Shown here one piece after another: positions 62,469-64,000 of a DNA stretch of 64,000 bases. A program made the translations under genes and the position numbers. Within the stretch, counting starts at the first letter, position 1. Every line of letters begins with the position of its first letter. This stretch comes from Roseomonas sp. (GTDB lineage: Bacteria; Pseudomonadota; Alphaproteobacteria; Acetobacterales; Acetobacteraceae), in assembly GCA_031180725.1 (NCBI GenBank), contig JAPSLO010000004.1:248001-312000 (forward strand), given 5' to 3'. The notes under the pieces are model-generated. The model was not told where the DNA came from. It worked only from the letters and a program-made list of their open reading frames with translations, and searched no databases.

Positions 62469-62495
62469 GCAGCACTCTCGGGCATTGAGTGCTAA
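62469..62495. promoter_or_regulatory. second, distal CIRCE element
   Basis: GCAGCACTC (62469-62477), a 9-bp spacer and GAGTGCTAA (62487-62495) form a second CIRCE: the right arm is perfect and the left arm has two mismatches. It lies 6 bp upstream of the groESL -35 and 142 bp from the divergent usg start. It may strengthen HrcA binding at groESL or act on the other side. Confidence 0.8.
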
Positions 62496-62636
62496 TAGCT
62501 TGATATCACAGGTTTTTTCTTGCCTGACACCCCCACGCGGATGGCATTCTCATGACACCGGCGCACCGCTTGCCGCGTTATGCCGGCCCCAGGGAAGGAA
62601 CAACACGGCACCAACCGCCGATCCAACGGAGACAGC

Positions 62637-62921
62637 ATGGACCTCAGCGGCCTCGAGCGACTGGCGCGATACCCCCTCCTGCCGGACTGGCGCCTGACCA
62701 CGGCGGAGCTGCTCTACCACATGCCGGACCATCCGGGCCTGTTGCAGAGCTTCATCTGGCAGAAGCACGATCTGGCCCCGCGCTTTCCCGAACTCGGCCG
62801 CTTCCTGGACTTCTGGCGCCGCGAGATCGACGCGCCGCTGCATTCCGTGCGCGTCGCCAGCGTCGCCCTGACCCGGCCGGCCGAGCTGCGCTACGCCGAC
62901 GGGCAGTTCACCCTGCACTGA
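62637..62921 (+). CDS. usg: Usg family protein
   Basis: This 94-residue protein matches alphaproteobacterial Usg. The visible segments are YPLLPDWRLTTAELLYHMPDHPGLLQSFIWQKHDLAPRFPELGRFLDFWRREIDAPLHSVRV and PAELRYADGQFTLH. The family is small and conserved in Alphaproteobacteria, with unknown biochemical role. GGAGACAGC precedes the ATG. It is divergent from groESL and lies downstream of the two CIRCE elements, so shared regulation is possible. Confidence 0.88.
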   Translation: MDLSGLERLARYPLLPDWRLTTAELLYHMPDHPGLLQSFIWQKHDLAPRFPELGRFLDFWRREIDAPLHSVRVASVALTRPAELRYADGQFTLH

Positions 62922-62947
62922 GGCGCCCCGCCGGGCCGCCTGGCGGA

Positions 62948-64000
62948 TTACGCCGGCGGGTCGGCCTCGGCCTCCTGCTCCTCGCGCAGCAGCAAGGGGT
63001 GGGGCCGGGAGTCCGGCCAGGGGGACCAGGGTGCCTCCTGATCCGGGCCGAACAGCAGGGCAACCAGCGCTTCCAGCGTCAGCGGGCCATCGGCCGGCGT
63101 GGTGGCGACGGGGGCTGCCGGCTCGGCGCCGGGACCGGGCAGGGCGGGCTCCACGATGACTGGCGGCTGGGGCTGCTGCGCGCCGCCATCGTTGCCAGGG
63201 TTCCCCGGATTGCCGGGGTTGCCCGGGTCGGTCGGACCACCATCCCCAGGTGTCGGCGCGCCGCAGTTCGCGACGGCCATCGGACAGTTGTTGAAGCTGT
63301 AGCCGCTGCCGCCGCCCGCGACCGTCACCAGCGCCGCTGCCTCCTGCCCGCCCACGCCGCCCAGCGTGCCGACGATGAAGGCGCTGCCGCTCTGGCCCAG
63401 CAGGCCGAGCCGGCCAGCCTTCACCGTGCCCAATGCCAGGCCGCCGTCCAGCAGCAGGAAGACCGGGGAGGCGCCGGCCGAAAGGCTGAAGACCAGATTG
63501 CCGCCGGGGGCGCTGCCGGGTGGTCCGAACAGGCCGATCTGTGTCGCCTGGGCTTCAGCCGCCAGGCCGGGAAGATCCGCCTGCACCGCATCCGGGATCG
63601 CGGTCAGCCCCACAAGCTGGCGCGTGTCCAGGATCAGCACCGGCAGGCGGCCGGGGTCCAGCGGCGTCAGTGTGCTGGGCGCGCCCGCGCTGATCCCGCC
63701 GGGGGCGGCCAGCAGCACGGCCCGCCCGGCCTCCAGCGTCAGTCCATCCAGGGTCAGCATGCCGGCGCGCAGCAGGATGGTTTCGGCGGAAAGGGACCCG
63801 CTGGCCGTCAGCGCGCCTTCGCTGGCCAGGGCGAAGGCGCCGCCGGCGCTGCCCTCCGCCAGGCGGGGGATGGCGTTGCCCGCGCCATTCAGTGCCACCG
63901 CGCCTGCGGCATGCACCGTGGCGCCGCCGGCCAGGCTCAGCCCGGCCCCAGTCGCCGCCTGCGAGATGTCGCCCGAAAGCGCCATCAGCAGCGCCGGCCC
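62948..64000 (-). CDS. filamentous-haemagglutinin-like surface protein, C-terminal part
   Basis: The frame is open to the window edge (64000), so this is the C-terminal 350 residues or so of a larger protein. It has Gly/Ala/Leu-rich beta-helix repeats of FHA type (GLSLAGGATVHAAGAVALNGAGN, ALTASGSLSAETILLRAGMLTLDGLTLEAG). A region ending NNCPMAVANCGAP follows, then a low-complexity Gly/Pro/Asn linker (PGNPGNPGNPGN) and a charged tail. It resembles exoproteins of two-partner secretion. The N-terminal secretion domain and partner lie outside the window. Confidence 0.7.
   Translation of the reverse strand, partial: GPALLMALSGDISQAATGAGLSLAGGATVHAAGAVALNGAGNAIPRLAEGSAGGAFALASEGALTASGSLSAETILLRAGMLTLDGLTLEAGRAVLLAAPGGISAGAPSTLTPLDPGRLPVLILDTRQLVGLTAIPDAVQADLPGLAAEAQATQIGLFGPPGSAPGGNLVFSLSAGASPVFLLLDGGLALGTVKAGRLGLLGQSGSAFIVGTLGGVGGQEAAALVTVAGGGSGYSFNNCPMAVANCGAPTPGDGGPTDPGNPGNPGNPGNDGGAQQPQPPVIVEPALPGPGAEPAAPVATTPADGPLTLEALVALLFGPDQEAPWSPWPDSRPHPLLLREEQEAEADPPA

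Noticed and set aside
62948-64000. GNPGNPGNPG repeat as a CRISPR or tandem DNA array
   Set aside because: The repeat is a short in-frame linker within a surface protein; there are no spacers and no cas genes in the window.

Overview
The window reads as a single chromosomal segment from a very GC-rich alphaproteobacterium, most likely a Roseomonas-like member of the Acetobacteraceae (Rhodospirillales). This is inferred from protein style only, since no rRNA or tRNA is present. The supporting signs are a class I lysyl-tRNA synthetase, a class II (CP4-like) EPSP synthase, a FYDLN-acid zinc protein, Usg, DUF1489, a HIG1 twin-TM protein, a CIRCE-controlled groESL, and Bug and TAXI solute receptors. 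Codons are strongly GC3-biased, so long antisense shadow frames are common and were left out.

Layout. 1-1.4 kb: tail of a P1 peptidase and an exported alpha/beta hydrolase. 1.4-5.4 kb (minus strand): motB-motA and an RTX calcium-binding exoprotein. 5.5-6.8 kb: an OprB-type porin. 6.9-9.9 kb: an ScfR/RamB-type regulator divergent from isocitrate lyase, with a perfect CRP-like dyad between them. 10-16.4 kb: a small ACT-like protein, a large MscS channel, an MFS carrier, a HIG1 protein, a Bug receptor and a beta-propeller protein. 16.5-22 kb: etfB-etfA, 3-hydroxybutyryl-CoA dehydrogenase, a zinc-ribbon-tailed ion channel, a PNPOx-like protein, an enoyl-CoA hydratase and a thioesterase, which together suggest acyl-CoA/hydroxybutyrate metabolism. 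22-24.4 kb: a chemoreceptor.

24.8-37 kb is the conserved core: an aspartate-semialdehyde dehydrogenase paralogue lacking both catalytic residues, FYDLN protein, aroA-cmk-rpsA-ydcF-sppA-ihfB, then lapA-pyrF-trpF-GNAT-trpB-trpA with several 4-bp stop/start overlaps. 37-38.7 kb: a TAXI receptor and DUF1489. 38.7-40.3 kb is a degraded, locally AT-rich accessory patch with a small lipoprotein, an aspzincin-like protease without a usable start, and a frameshifted fragment of an ABC-type receptor.

40.4-46.2 kb: SDR, BKACE and PhyH-type enzymes, then a tight run of moeB/thiF, dsrE, an exported SH3 protein and a three-gene cobalt-type nitrile hydratase/thiocyanate hydrolase with its beta chain split in two. 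46.3-51.5 kb: DoxX, a class I lysS overlapping a MprF-like gene whose aminoacyl-transfer domain is cut short, and the authentic asd. 51.7-59 kb: a DinG-like Fe-S helicase, a TerB-like protein, a lectin-like exported protein, an MBL hydrolase, an amidohydrolase and a threonine dehydratase. 59-64 kb: a small unknown, cold-shock protein, groES-groEL with two CIRCE elements, usg, and the C-terminus of a filamentous-haemagglutinin-like protein running off the window.

The most notable items are the catalytically emptied Asd paralogue, the moeB-dsrE-SH3-split hydratase operon, the lysS-mprF overlap with a truncated synthase domain, two CIRCE elements bracketing one groESL promoter, and a 16-bp perfect hairpin enclosing the TTG start of the gene after rpsA. 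No tRNA, rRNA, CRISPR array, insertion sequence or riboswitch was recognised.
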